A stretch of DNA of 64,000 nucleotides from Tachypleus tridentatus (taxonomy: Eukaryota > Arthropoda > Merostomata > Xiphosura > Limulidae). The stretch covers positions 159,939,310 through 160,003,309 of the forward strand of contig NC_134837.1 in the NCBI RefSeq assembly GCF_004210375.1, in the 5' to 3' direction. The translations under genes were made by a program, and so were the position numbers. Under the pieces are notes generated by a model. It saw only the letters and a program-made list of their open reading frames with translations, had not been told where the DNA came from and ran no database searches. Shown piece after piece: positions 10,170-22,545 of the stretch (the first letter of the stretch is position 1; each line of letters opens with the position of its first letter).

Positions 10170-11025
10170 TTGGTGGTAAAAGTTTTTTTAGAATGGATAG
10201 TTAAATTTAAATAGGACAGGTGATGGCCTAATTGAAAGGATTATTAATTCAGATGTAAGAGTAGCTTTAAACTAGTATTACATAATAGTGCAGTCCAGTA
10301 TAAAGTAAATGTATAACAAATAAAATGTAAACAAAAAATTGTGTAAAGTAACAACAAATTATGGAAGTAGTTGTAAAGATAGGTTAAATTATTACTGTTA
10401 TAATTTCTTGAAAATCAGGGTTAGGTTATTTAATAATGATAGACTACTAAAAAAGAGATGTGGCTTTATATGTAAAACAAAGAGTTGATGATATTACAAA
10501 TAATGGCAAAAGACTGAATTTATTTGGGATTATGTTGTGGGCAGATATCTGGGGAGAAGACAACTCTTTCTCAAAATGTACAATTGTAATTATGTTAAAC
10601 TTGTAATAAAGTTTTCTTCATTATTCATTTAAGCCATTTCAAAACTTTATCAACATATTATTGTTCATCAATAATGTGAGTTGGGTGTCCATGAGATTTC
10701 AAAAAGCATCTTGTAAGGTGCCACATAAAAGACTTGTTAAAAATTATTTCTATAGGTGTGAGAAATACCTTGGTTCATTGCACAGAAAAGTGACTGAATG
10801 AAAAAAATATAAAAGGGTTGTTATAACTGGAATTCAGTCACATAATTAATGTTACAAATGGGGAACCTCAGGGTAAGACCTTTGCTCTCTCTGATTTACA
10901 TCAATGACACAAAGTAATGGTAGAAAACAATTATTTAAAAGTTGATGATAATACTAAGGCTTTGAGTTTTGCTTCTGTACAAATGCAAGTCTTTACAAAA
11001 AGACTTAGATCATTAGGTGAGTTGG
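10170..11025 (+). pseudogene. LINE relic copy B, 5' part
   Basis: Weak endonuclease-like sequence (ALYVKQRVDD near 10460) is followed by clearer reverse transcriptase motifs. FQKASCKVPHKRLVK near 10700, VTNGEPQG near 10850 and DDNTKA near 10945 correspond to DFQKAFDKVPHKRL, TSGVPQG and ADDTK of this LINE group. Stops are frequent. A SINE follows at 11037 and the LINE resumes near 11960. Confidence 0.65.
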
Positions 11026-11036
11026 ACAATTTGGTT

Positions 11037-11303
11037 TGGTTTTGAATTTTGCACAAAGCTGGACAAAGGCTATCTGTGCTAGTCCCTAATTTAGCAGTGC
11101 AAGACTAAAAGGTAAGCAGTTTCTATCACCACCCACTGCCAACTCTTGGGCTACTCTTTTACCAACAAATAGTGGGACTGACCATCACATTATAATGCCC
11201 CGACAGCTGAAAGGGCGAGCATGTTTGATGCAATGGGGATTTGAACCCACGACCCTAAGATTACGAGTCGAATGCCTTAACCCACCTTGCCAAGCCAGGC
11301 CAG
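11037..11303 (-). mobile_element. Family A SINE (tRNA-derived)
   Basis: Near full-length reverse copy of the long SINE. The minus-strand head has GGCCTGGCTTGGCAAGGTGG (A box) and GGGTTCAAATCCCC (B box) for RNA polymerase III, and the body ends in GCACAAAATTC. It sits within LINE copy B. Confidence 0.9.
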
Positions 11304-11959
11304 AACAGTTAATAAACAAATAAAGCAAACAATTTTCTCTTCTTGTTGACCTTTATACTCAGTTGCTGCTTCTCATAGGTTGCTAAGCCTTAAGAAATTT
11401 GACAGAACATGAAATGAACTAATTTTTTTACAGGTTTATATATACATTTGAATAACCAAAAACTCATAATTTACTATATCAATACCACAAAAATCTATTA
11501 TCATTTATCAAGTTTAATAGCTGAGGTGTATTTGCCTTAACCACCTGGCTATGTCATACCTTCTGTGTTAAACATAATAAAATTAAACATTAGTTGAAAT
11601 ACCTTTTATTAAAATTGATTAAATAGGCATGCTTATAAGTCATGGAATGTACTATTAAAGCTTGTGAATATAAACAAGTGATTCATTATAGAAACAGTGG
11701 ATGCATATTTAGTACAATATACTGATAACTACCTTGTATATACACTTTACAATTCCTTTAACTTCAAAATTTTGAGATTTCATTCATTTCCAGAATTAGA
11801 AGATAGATATTTCATTGGCAAATGACATTTTGTATAATACATAAGTTTATGCATGTAGATTATCATAATTTGCATTATAAAGGTAATTTTGATGAGAATA
11901 ACCAAAAGTGTTATGGAATAATGAATCTTGATGTTCTGTTAACAAGTTTCAAAGTCATT

Positions 11960-12520
11960 CAAGCAGCATGCTGTTACCAGTGGCATGGCAAATAGGATTT
12001 TAAGTTACATCTACAGCACTACTGAATACAAGTCTAAAGAGGGCATCCTTTCATTGTACAAGTCAATGATTAGACCACATTTGGAATATTGTATTCATTC
12101 TTCTGGGCTCTTAACCCAGAAAAGGGCATTGAACTGATAGAAAGTGTTTCATATAAAGGCTACTAGAATGATACATGGGATAAAAAAGTTGTAATATAAA
12201 GGTGACTTAACATTTTTGAAATAATTTACTCTTGAAAAAGTAGTAGTTAAAGGGAATCTGATTAAAGTGTTGATAGGGTAAATACATTTTTTTTGTTTTT
12301 TTACACATGATGATAATGGAAGGATGGATTATCAGACACACATACAACTTACTGGCAAAGTGGAGTTCATCTTCAGTTAATACAGTTTTATTTTCTAATA
12401 GGGTAGTTGGACTATAGAATGAGTTGACTATGATGTGGTGGATACAGTAAATTTAAAGGAATTAAAGAAAAGACTTAGCAAATATCTGAATAATAATAGA
12501 TGACTTTGAATAACATGTCT
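11960..12520 (+). pseudogene. LINE relic copy B, 3' part
   Basis: The plus strand encodes the thumb and end of a LINE reverse transcriptase: GMANRILSYI, STTEYKSKEGILSLYKSMI, RPHLEYCIHS, ATRMIHG and finally FSNRVVGL...VNLKELKKRLSKYL near 12400-12500. Stops and frameshifts are present. A copy of the same broad CR1/L2-like type as copies A and C. Confidence 0.75.
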
Positions 12521-12524
12521 TTTG

Positions 12525-13830
12525 TTGTCTTTAAATTTCAGGTAATAATTATTGTTATGATTTATGAAATAAAAACAAGCAATGTAAGTGATACTGGAAA
12601 AAATGTGAGTTAAATTTTTAAAGTATATACCTTTCATTTTCTTATTCAGTTTAACAAGGAAATAAAAATATGAGTAAAAGTTTATTATGTCAACCACACT
12701 AAACCTTTCACATCCAGTAATAACAAATCATATCCCCAAATAGTATTATTATTACCTATAACTTATCTGTTAATAAGGCTGGCTATGACATGACACACAG
12801 TAGTAGCAATAGTATGTTATTTATATTATCATATCATTTACATGAACAAAAATTTTATAAATAAATTGTAATTATTAAAACTTTTAAGTACTTTACAAAC
12901 GAATATTTTTTGGGTAAGAATACAATCTACAGTGGAGGGTACTCAGTATCTAACTCTGCCTAAGTTTTGTGTGTCAGCAACTTTAAAAAATTAGATATAA
13001 TCAGTTGATAAAGGGAGTGACAAAATGATGTGGATATCTTACGCTACTGCAGTATAAACTGCAGTACAAGTTTAACAACTAACGTTAGCAGTACACTTTG
13101 TATTCAGATTATGATTAGTACATGTTTTGAACAAGGAATAAAGATAGAACTACTACTATAATAGCTAACAACATTGACATTAGTCTATTTTAATTTTAAA
13201 CCTACAATAATTTCACGCAAGTTTAGTTTACAGCTCATATATAATTACTGAGTCGGAATATACAATAAACACTGAATAACTCACTAAATTGACTAACTGA
13301 AAGTTTTAACTCTTCAATTCGAAATATGTTAGTGCTAGTTTCTAACTATATTACTACTTGTACTAAACACAACAATTACACTAATGTTACAGAAGTGGAT
13401 AAATCAAATCGTAAATGTAAGGTGCGAGATTTAAACAAAAAACAAGTATGCCTAATTTTGGCCTAACACCTTTGTGATGAACAATGAAAAAAAGTCGTAC
13501 ATTTGCTGTTTATGATCAAACACGTCAAAATGATGAAAAAGGGAACTCTTCCGTTTATCTTTTGAATTTTTCAAAGTTTTGAGAAATATTCATTTCCAGA
13601 AATCTTCTCTCATTTACTAACATCAGAATTTATAACTATGTTTTATGCAACTAAATTTTAAAATTAAAGCCTACCCACGCACCATCACTTACAGTTACAA
13701 ATCACTAAATGTTAGATTTCTACTGAGATAAAACATTAGTTTGATTTGCATTGTGAATAAAGTGATGTCGAGTACTTAAAGAGGGCGCTAGTGGTAGAAA
13801 GAGGGGTAGTGATAAAATAAAACTTAGTTA
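12525..13830. other. No gene seen
   Basis: AT-rich non-coding sequence with no repeat or exon that I can support. Confidence 0.4.
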
Positions 13831-13835
13831 TCGTT

Positions 13836-13942
13836 TATTAGCGCAAAGCTCATAACAGGCTATCTGCGTTCTTATTATGGGTATAGAAACCCATTTTTTG
13901 TATCAAAGGCCTTCAGGCTTACTGCTGAGCCAACTATGAGCC
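13836..13942 (-). mobile_element. Family B SINE, degenerate
   Basis: Minus-strand copy of the short tRNA-like SINE. Head GCTCAGCAGTAAGCCTGAAG lies at the right and tail GCCTGTTATGAGCTTTGCGC at the left. Confidence 0.6.
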
Positions 13943-14180
13943 TTAATGTTATGGAACTCGAGCTAAATCGTCATCCTTTAACAGATGATTGAATTTTAAA
14001 GTAATTCTGTACGTCATCTCATTTCTGATCCCTCAGAAATCAACTCCTTAAAACATCAAGCTAAGCAATATCAACTATAAAACTCAGAACAAAAGTGTAT
14101 TTTCTACATGTGGTAATACTAACACAACTATGATAAGCTTCAAAGAAATTTATTTTAATATTACTGTAGTTAATAGAGTA

Positions 14181-14340
14181 AAGCTTGGCATGATGATTAA
14201 AACATTCAACTCGCAAGTTCAGGTCATGAGTTCGAATCCCGTCATAGAATACACTCGCCCTTTAAGACGAGGGGCTTTCTTTCCTCTAGTATATCACTTC
14301 AAAGTTAGAAGTTGCCATCATGAATAGCCCTTGAAAATCT
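14181..14340 (+). mobile_element. Family D SINE (tRNA-derived)
   Basis: The tRNA-like head has AAGCTTGGCATGATG (A-box region) and a good B box GAGTTCGAATCCC near 14229. The body has CTCGCCCTTTAAGACG as in family A, then an unrelated tail ending near AGCCCTTGAAAATC. Confidence 0.6.
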
Positions 14341-14856
14341 TTTCACTAAATTCAATAAACAAACAAGCAATTATTCACCCAAGCTGTCTTAGCTTCTGAT
14401 GAACAAGTACATTTAATAAACACATGGTGCAGCTCATACAAGAAATTTTATGTCTTCACTCAGAGGCTTGGAAAGGAAAAGGTCGTGGCATCCTTCCAGT
14501 CATTGATGTTTCAATCACATAACTCTTCTTACAGATGATAATCAAGTAGTAATCACAAATATAGAGCCCATGCAATATTTTCCAAGAGCCCATAAGTAAG
14601 GAATACTACTTTTTTTCAGTCATTGACTGCTCAACCAAATCACACAACACTACCAAATACTTTAGAAAGCAAAGGTTGGAAATCCTTTTCATCTATTTGT
14701 TTCTCAGTTTGTTCTAAGTGTTAATTAAACAGTTATCATCTAATATCTGGCAAAAATTTCAATTATTGAAACTGTGCAGTAAAGCTAAAGAAAGGCAAGG
14801 ATTTCAAAGGCGCTTTTAGTAATCAGCCACTTGCCTTAATAATTGTTCTAGCTAAT

Positions 14857-15141
14857 GATAAGCAAAAGGTTTGTTTGTTTTTTTGAAATTCGCACAAAGC
14901 TACTCGAGGGCTATCTGTGCTAGCCGTCCCTAATTTAGCAGTGTAAGACTAGAGGGAAGGCAGCTAGTCATCACCACCCACCGCCAACTCTTGGGCTACT
15001 CTTTTACCAACGAATAGTGGGATTGACCGTCACATTATAACGCACCCACGGCTGGGAGGGCGAGCATGTTTAGCGCGACAGGGATGCGAACCCGCGACCC
15101 TCAGATTACGAGTCGCACGCCTTAACACGATAAGCAAAAGG
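14857..15141 (-). mobile_element. Family A SINE with 13-bp target site duplication
   Basis: Intact-looking reverse copy (14870-15128) with the family tail at the left (GAAATTCGCACAAAGC), TTTGTTTG poly-A-type end and tRNA-like head at the right. The same 13 bases, GATAAGCAAAAGG, flank it at 14857-14869 and 15129-15141, a perfect target duplication from LINE-mediated insertion. The head lacks its first bases, so it is slightly 5'-truncated. Confidence 0.95.
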
Positions 15142-15179
15142 ACATTGGACATTATAATGCTTGAAAAGCAAAGATGGTC

Positions 15180-16030
15180 ACTTCCATTCGATCATTGCTT
15201 GTTCAAAGTAGTGATCAATTTAGTGTTTAATTTCGGAAATAGTCTCATCCATATTGAATGGTTAGTCAATCATAAAGTCCAGACCAATATTTGGATCTGA
15301 CTTTCACTTCTATCTTCAACAACTTATAAAGTACGATATAAATGTTTTTATCTTCTTCTTCCTCATTGGATAGCTGGCATGGCTCAATATGGCATCCTCA
15401 TCTTCCTCTAACTAATCAGTCTTAAGCTGAAACTCATGGGTCAAGCCAGTGCGTGACAGGTTCATTTGTGACATAAGTATACAACTTATCAATGTGTTCC
15501 TTATGCTTTCAACTTCATTATGGCCACTATAATTCGTACATCATTAAATCACTCTGCATCTTTATTGACATATGAGCATATTTGCAAATCAATCTGCATA
15601 ACTCTGTGTGCTATCATCATATATGGCAGTTGTTTATCTCAATCAGTTTGGCTGGGATCATCAAATTTGGCAAGCATCTACTTTGTAGTCTATGTCACCT
15701 GTTCTGCCAAACCACAATGTTAAGACTACACCTTCACTACATACTAATGCCTAACATAAGTCATAGAACAGTTAACTATTGACCTTTTCTCCCTGATTTA
15801 TATCGATTTCTGTGTTGCTCCAAACTATGTTATCAGCTGCTTAACGCCAGTTACAAACTTTGCAAATGTATCAACCAACAGATAAACTGTGACCAATTCA
15901 CAAAATAGTCAATTGCAAAAAAGTATGTTTTAATGACCTATCTCAATCTCTGGGAGCGTACCAGTGATATTAAACCCTCGTGCTAAAAGCAGTCTTTAGG
16001 TGATTTCGTTGTCCAGCTTGAATTACCACA
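15180..16030 (-). pseudogene. Ty3/gypsy-type integrase fragment
   Basis: The minus strand shows the integrase core of an LTR retrotransposon. FFAIDYFVNW near 15930 holds the first catalytic Asp. NQGEKVN near 15790 stands where the second (normally DQG) should be. DKQLPYMMIAHR near 15610 matches the conserved block after the catalytic core. Upstream, near 16000, a CGNS...KSPKDC stretch resembles the spacer between the zinc finger and core. Many stops and lost residues show it is inactive. LTRs were not identified. Confidence 0.6.
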
Positions 16031-16219
16031 CACACATACAAGATGCAAAGTATATGTGTGCACTCCAGCATACAGCTACATAGCCTATTGCTCGTAATTA
16101 CAAAACAACATGGATACTTCATTCCTTGTTGGACAGATAACTGTTCAAGTTACCACAGAAAATACTTTATTTTCATCTGTGACTTCAATAATCACGTTAC
16201 AGGTACCAATGAATTAGAC

Positions 16220-16480
16220 TTTGTATAAATTAAACCATAGAACACTTGTGGATACAGGGGTACTTTTATTTCCTGTGCTACATAAACTTATTTAGTCCAC
16301 TGTTTCTAGATTCAATCTTGCTGACATCAAGTAACTTTCTTGTAGAACACCAGTTTACTCTTTGCACAGGTAAAGCTTGCCTATACTATAAGCAGTACAT
16401 CCACCATGATTATGCCAATGCCAGCTCTGAAATCAAAAATTTCTTCTTCCATTCCACGAATAGCATTTTATAGAAGGAAC
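16220..16480 (+). pseudogene. Retrotransposon aspartic protease-like fragment
   Basis: The plus strand reads TLVDTGVLLFPVLHKLI, resembling the DTG active site of an LTR-retrotransposon protease, followed by a weak match for the rest of the domain (CTGKAC ... HHDYANASSEI). There is a stop soon after the DTG block. It is in the opposite orientation to the neighbouring integrase fragment, so the two pieces come from different insertions or a rearrangement. Support is modest. Confidence 0.35.
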
Positions 16481-16759
16481 TGGAGATCAACTTTCTTTTT
16501 TACACCTGGCCTATCACCATTCATAACCATTCATCTTTGGTGAAACTTAAGCCTTTCCCACGAAAAAGAATGCTGTAACATTCTAATTTTTACCTAAACC
16601 TTTGATTTTCAAAACAAAAATTACACAATCCAAATTAAAGATTCTTAATATACCACACTTGCTGTTGTTCCTTCTTCTAACAACAGGAACAGGTTTTGAT
16701 GAGAACCAACTCTTAAATAGACTATGTAAAAAAGCAAGACTACTTTAGGAACAATTTGG

Positions 16760-17335
16760 CAACCTTTAAACTTACTAATCAACATTGCAAAACAAATTGT
16801 AACTGGGAATTAGAGCCTTCTAAATTCAAAGGAGTAATTACTTGGTAACAAATAAATTGTGGGAATGAAGACAACTTCATGTTGGTATGACCTATTGTAA
16901 TTGTTGTTTCAAAAACATGTGGCAGTAAAGGATTAACAACTGAACTAGTGCCATTACATAATTTTGGATGATGAAGATTTCTCAGTAACGTTCTAGTGAA
17001 CCAACCTTAAATTTCAGAATGTGACTTGGTATTCCTGGTGGTTCAAGAAAATTTAAGAATTCGGATAGATAATTTAGAATACCAAATGTAATGAGAACAC
17101 TGTCTGATCTGTAGGTGAGTTCCTGTTCAGGAACCTTTGACAATAATTGATCATTTATGTCATGAAAAGTATCATTTCGAGGTGTAAGAATTATTCTTTT
17201 ACCCAACCATCAATAATTTTGGTAATTTTGACAAAATTAGGGAACGTTTTGTCCTTTAGCTCTTCTGCATCCTTAACTAAATTACCACATTTTTCTGGAA
17301 TAGTAATGCAGTTCTTTGATTGATTAACTGGAAAC
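16760..17335 (-). pseudogene. Helitron Pif1-like helicase, C-terminal fragment
   Basis: The minus strand encodes a run typical of the helicase half of Helitron Rep/Hel proteins: CITIPEKCGNLVKDAEELKD, FPNFVKI, RIILTPRNDTFHDINDQLL, EFLNFLEPPGIPSHILKFKV and, after a frameshift near 16995, LLRNLHHPKLCNGT. PPGIPSH and LCNGT are hallmark motifs. A later weak block reaches about 16770. Walker A and the Rep domain are absent, and no CTRR hairpin end was identified. This is a dead remnant next to gypsy fragments. Confidence 0.75.
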
Positions 17336-17339
17336 TATC

Positions 17340-18475
17340 CAGTACTTAAGAAGTTTCTGAATTAAACAGTTTGCTTTTACATCACTGAGGCTATTAAAAA
17401 CAGAAAAAATAAAAATAAACCATAAATTAACACATACACTAAGCATTCAACATAAACAACGTTGACCTAACAGCAATATCATGATAGTTTTGTTACTAAG
17501 TGACGATGTATAGTGTTGAGTATTATCAAAAGGAGCGTTACATGAAGACAGAAACTGAATTAAATGCCAAAAATTAGTTTTTGTGGCAGCCTGGTGAGAA
17601 TTTTGCCCCTTTAGTTACTTTTGAGGACCGTGGGAGTCATCTACCACGTTTGATGATAACTGTTCAAATGTTGTGTAAGGAGTTAGTAAACAGACAAACA
17701 AACAGTTTAGCTATATATATATAAATATAGATAGATAGATAAATATTCGTGATGACGAGAAATCCACTTGAAGTTTAAATGTATTCTCAAGACAGATGGT
17801 ATGGGTATTAGCACTTTAATTAAAATAAAGTACAAAACAACGTTTTGACATTTTTAGGTCATCTTCAAAAGATGAAATGCACATTTCATTACACATAATG
17901 TATTTACTAGTTCTACTGCTATTGCAGGAAATATTTTTGCCTGTAAAGTTAATTAATACACCTAAGAATGCCACAAAAGTAAGATGACAAAATCAAAAGT
18001 TTGGAGCTTTGAATACAGGATGTTATTGCATTTATTTCTTGGTGGATGTGTTTTTCTGTGCTTGCTCTTCTTAATACTTGTGTAATGTCAGTTTAAAAGC
18101 TTCCTATTAGATGAAATGGAATTCCTAATAAGTTGGAGGCTTTATGAGCAAGCAGAAGAGTTTGTCCCCTAGGGGTAAAACTGTTGAACAGGTTCTACCT
18201 CTGGAACTTGCCCTCATTGCAGAGAAAACACATGTTAATGAGGATCAACTTGATTACTTTAAAGCTGGTGGTCCTGAGACTGAACGGAATAGCCTCTAAA
18301 CAAACTCAAACTGATGACAATCAGATCAACCAATTCAACATAGACCATCGTTCCTTGTGGACAGCTAAAATAAGACTGGATTAGCTACAGGAGAATAACA
18401 TCTATCACCAAAGATGTTTTACCATCAGGAGAAACAGGTGTCTCTAACAAGTAAAATTTGTCACCTATGGGACAT
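17340..18475. other. Mostly unassigned; possible retroelement tail at 17815-18070
   Basis: On the minus strand, 17815-17885 has a GAAGATGACC ... CAAAACGTTG sequence resembling Penelope-type untranslated tails, and 17890-18070 may be degraded coding sequence. A TATA/GATA simple repeat lies at about 17711-17747. The open frame at 18184-18384 is not recognisable. Confidence 0.3.
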
Positions 18476-18476
18476 G

Positions 18477-19323
18477 CAGAGGGGTGGACAAAAATGGCCC
18501 CCCTTTGAAAATATGTTAAGTTATTATGTCTTTTATTACCTAAAAGAAAATATATAAAACTATATGCTTTTAGAACACACTCGACGAGTGTAAATACTTT
18601 CGTAAATACCTGAACATTTCATGATTTTAGTTACATTTCCTCATAAAACTTATTGTGCACCTGCTGTAGTTTCTTAGATCTTCTTATTACAATTAGACTA
18701 CAAAATGAGCAAACATGTTTCTCTGCAATAATCGAACGTTAAAATGAAACTCGGTATAACACAAACCAATTCCACAAGTTAATATTTAGTCAGCATTCCC
18801 TTGTATTTCAGTACTGCTTCACATCGACGTAGCATGCTCTCGATGAGTTTGTGTAGATATTCCTGAGTGATTCACTGCCATCCTTCTCTGAGTACTTCAA
18901 AGAGTTCATTCTTTGTATATGACTTGCGATATTTCGTTAATCAATTTAACTCAGCCCATAAATTTTCAATCGGAATTATATCAAGTGACTGATCTGGTCA
19001 TTCCATAACATCAATTCTCTTATTTCTAAGATATTTTTACCGACTCCACTGTTGCAGAGAAACTTGTTTCATCATTTTGTAGAATAAGTGGAATAATAAG
19101 CTCTAAGAAATTATAACAGGTGCTATTTATGAGAAAATTTAACTAAAATCATGAAAAGTTCAGGTATTTACGAAACCTAGTGTTAAAATTGGGATTTAAG
19201 ATCATATTTGAATAGATATCAAGTGCATTTTAAAAACGTATAGATTTATATATTTTTCTGTTATCCAATAAAATATATAGCTAATAAACATTTTCAAGGG
19301 GACCACTTTTTGTCCACACTCTG
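18477..19323 (-). mobile_element. Internally deleted Tc1/mariner element with TIRs
   Basis: Ends match as inverted repeats: CAGAGGGGTGGACAAAAATG at the left and, on the other strand, CAGAGTGTGGACAAAAAGTG at the right. Right flank is TA, left flank TG (a likely mutated TA). Inside, 18790-19090 on the minus strand encodes the end of a DDE transposase: EWPDQSLDIIPIENLWAELN (normally SPDLNPIENLW), then KLIESMLRRCEAVL. At 847 bp it is about half of a full Tc1 element, and the first catalytic block is missing. Confidence 0.8.
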
Positions 19324-19329
19324 TATGTG

Positions 19330-20340
19330 AGCCTTTCTGTTGCGAAATTTGTGTCGCCACTACCACTATGGACCATGAAGGATTATGAAACAATACAGAG
19401 CCCGAAGATAAGCTCCGTTTGGCAAGTTGTCACTTTGGCATCTGGTACCAGGAACCTAATTTAGGGAGTTCCCGAGCAGTAACCAAACCATATGCATCAA
19501 ATGTCTTAGATTTCACACTCTCGTGATATCTAAGTTGCTCCTAGAAATGTTTGTGTCATAAAACCGGAAATTCCTGTAAGCAATGTAAGGCACATCTCTC
19601 CCCAGCATTCAGGGACATGCCTAAGAAAGATCTAGGTTTCTTTGTTAAATGTTTTTATCAGCTCATTACATGAGATAGATAGAGTCAAGAACAAGTTGTA
19701 CAATACTTGTTGAAGCCAAACGTGAAACAATTTTACAACTAATAATATCATAATTCCTAATCTATCTGGATCTAATTTATAATTTCATGACGCATTGGCA
19801 ACAACTTTAATATAGCATTACAGTGCAAAGTGAACCTTTTTCTTTCAATGTATTATCCTTGAAAAAATAATTTTAAGGGAATATTATTAATATAAAATCG
19901 AAATAGAAGAAATTAAAATATGTTTAATGAATAAAGAAAGCACAATCGCTTTACTTTCGTGCATTACCAGCAGATCAATGACTGCTAGAAATGAATGTTA
20001 AAATAATGTAATGCACTGTAATATGCTACTTTTTTATTTTATATTTTTGTCATTGTTCGGGCACAGAAAGGTTTTCATTAGGGTCATAGGCATAAATATA
20101 TGAGCAGAACCTTCTTAAAGGTAATAGAGATGAAATTAAGTGGTGTTGCAGATCTTTAGTGCAGGACTGCTGTGATCAACTTGAAGGGTAAAATATATAC
20201 AGGGTTTGTGTATTCAGTATTCGTAAGCGTAAATAATGAAAGTCTTTGCAAGGTTTAATATTTAATATATGAATAGATTATATAATAGTATTAATAAAAG
20301 ACATATGTGTTTGTGTTTTCCTTATAGCAACATTGGAACA
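19330..20340. other. No gene seen
   Basis: Sequence of average composition for the window, with no recognisable exon or repeat. Confidence 0.4.
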
Positions 20341-20344
20341 TCTG

Positions 20345-20423
20345 CTGTGTTCATTCAGGGGAATCGAACCCCTGATTTTATTGTTGTAAATTCGTAGACT
20401 TATCACTGTTCCAGCGGGGGACA
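20345..20423 (-). mobile_element. Family B SINE, partial
   Basis: Minus-strand tRNA-like head: an A-box-like AGTGATAAGTCTACGAATTT and B box GGGGTTCGATTCCCC near 20360. The tail is missing. Confidence 0.65.
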
Positions 20424-20799
20424 GAAAATATATGAAGAAAGCTTCATTTAATTGGTGTTCAGGAGTTTCCTTGAAATGGGCGGATGACGTACAAATATGA
20501 CCACTAATGCAGTTTACTGGCATATACTTGTACCTAAATAAAAACCACAAGACATTCCTTGTAAAACCAGTTTTACTTGCAACATTAAATATTAGAGTAT
20601 TACACTTCTATTCACTTTCTCTCTCTCTCAATGTGTATATATAAATGAGCAAAAATATATAAAAAAAACAAAATTATTTAGGGGTTCCTTTTGTTAATTT
20701 CACCATTTTATCATGCTAGTATTTCGCATACTTCATTCATATTTATATAATTATTTTGAGCGTCATCCTAATAACAAGAATCCTTTTCCTCGATTTGTT

Positions 20800-21072
20800 C
20801 GTTTTTGAATTTCGCGCAAAGCTACACAAGGAATATCTGCGCTAATCGTTCCTAATTTAGTAGTGTAAGACTAGAGGAAAGGCAGCTAGCTATTCATCAC
20901 CACCAACCGCAAACTCATACGCTACTCTTTTACCAACTAATAGTGAGATTGAACGAACACAATAACGCCCCCATGGTTGGAAGAACGAGTATATTTGGTG
21001 TGACGGGGATGCAAACCCGCAACCAACAGATTGCAAGTCGAACTTCCCTAACCAACAGGTCATACTGGGTCC
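20800..21072 (-). mobile_element. Family A SINE
   Basis: Full-length but diverged reverse copy, from GAATTTCGCGCAAAGC at the left to the tRNA-like head near 21060. Confidence 0.85.
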
Positions 21073-21392
21073 ATTATTTGTTGATCAATCATTAATTTAA
21101 CTAATATGTCAGTCACTGTTGTATAACTTTTGATACGTATGATGTTGGTAAAAGTTCATAAAATAAAATTGAAGAAAGGATATTTTGCATTTAATATACT
21201 TACTATGGCATTAACAAGTAACATTTGTTATTCTATGGTGAATAATACAGTTGATTTATTAAGAAAAAAAATGTTTATTAATAAGAAATGTTAAAATGCC
21301 ATCTATCTGTGAAGACATTTTTAAGTGTCCTTCTTTTGGTGTGTGTATGTATGTTAATAAAAATAAATATATAACAAGAGATGAAGTTAATG

Positions 21393-21507
21393 TGTTGTTG
21401 TTTGTTATCGCACAAAGGGCTATTTGTGTTCTGCCCACTGTGGGTATCGAAAACCAGTTTCTAGAGATTCAAGTCTGCAGACATATTGCTATGCCTCCAG
21501 GCGACTA
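21393..21507 (-). mobile_element. Family B SINE
   Basis: Reverse copy. Left end GCACAAAGGGCTATTTGTG, then the GCCCACTGTGGGTATCGAAA block and the head near 21490. Confidence 0.6.
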
Positions 21508-21784
21508 ACAGTTATCAACATTTTCCACAAATAGGAAGGTTAAATATTCAAAACTGTCTGATAATTAAACAGCTTTCACCTCAACAAGAAAAAAGTGCAA
21601 CTAAAGAATGAAAGTTTTACCACAGTGTGGACTTACACTGTTTGATGGAATATTTAACATATCTATTTGATTATTAATAATTTTGTACTTATTGTTTTAT
21701 TATAGTGATTCTTCATTACTCTTATCTTAGTGTGTGGATTTAGGATATTCTAAGTTCCATAGACTTGCTAAACATCGTAATATA

Positions 21785-22168
21785 CAGGGTGGCCTCATAG
21801 TATTTATGCAGTTGATAATTGATAAAGTATTTAATGTAATTGAATTAAAGTACACAGATGTTAACTGACAATTTAGTTAACAGCACTTTACACATGACCT
21901 GGAGTTATGGGAAAGTTAATTCCAAGTTAATTCTTCAAGTGTTCAAATTGAAACCTATCACTGTCACAGGATCTTGGAGAAAGCCTGCCACACTTCTGTA
22001 GACTTTCTGACACAAGTATATTTGTCCATCAAGTTCTATAAATGTGTGTGTGACATACCTTTTCATTTCATCAACATTCTATGACTTCCTACCGTACATT
22101 TTGTACTTGAATATTCTCTAGAAGAAAAAGTCCATATGAAACAGTACACCTATTTTTGGGCCACTCTG
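21785..22168 (-). mobile_element. Short DNA transposon with TIRs, mariner/Tc1-like
   Basis: Flanked by TA on both sides, with inverted ends CAGGGTGGCCTCATAGTATT and, from the right, CAGAGTGGCCCAAAAATAGG. The interior on the minus strand contains a weak match to the C-terminus of IS630/mariner-like transposases (LCQKVYRSVAGFLQDPV, GFNLNT). At 384 bp it is a deletion derivative and cannot encode an enzyme. Confidence 0.7.
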
Positions 22169-22174
22169 TATTAT

Positions 22175-22540
22175 TAAGTTGTCAAAATAGTGTTAAGAGC
22201 AGTGATAATCAACTGATGAAATAATGTATTTTGAATATTATACATAATGTAGTTTGATCATTGTATGTAACATACTTTGAACACTATATTTAATTCACTA
22301 TGCTAGTTGTTAGGTATGTATGTTTAGTCCATTAAGTAAGACATTTTTAATTTAAACAGAGCTCAAATGAATTGGATAACAAAAACTTCTCAAGAAAAAA
22401 AAAGATTAATTGGTTAATTAGTCCAGTAGCAAGGAATCCTTCTGTGTCTTAAACACCAACAGTGTTCAATATGAATCAATATTCATGCTTTCTACTATTA
22501 CATTCACCCATGCCATCAAATTTCTTTACAGTATTTGGGA
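22175..22540. other. No gene seen
   Basis: AT-rich sequence without recognisable features. Confidence 0.4.
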
Positions 22541-22545
22541 CCCAA

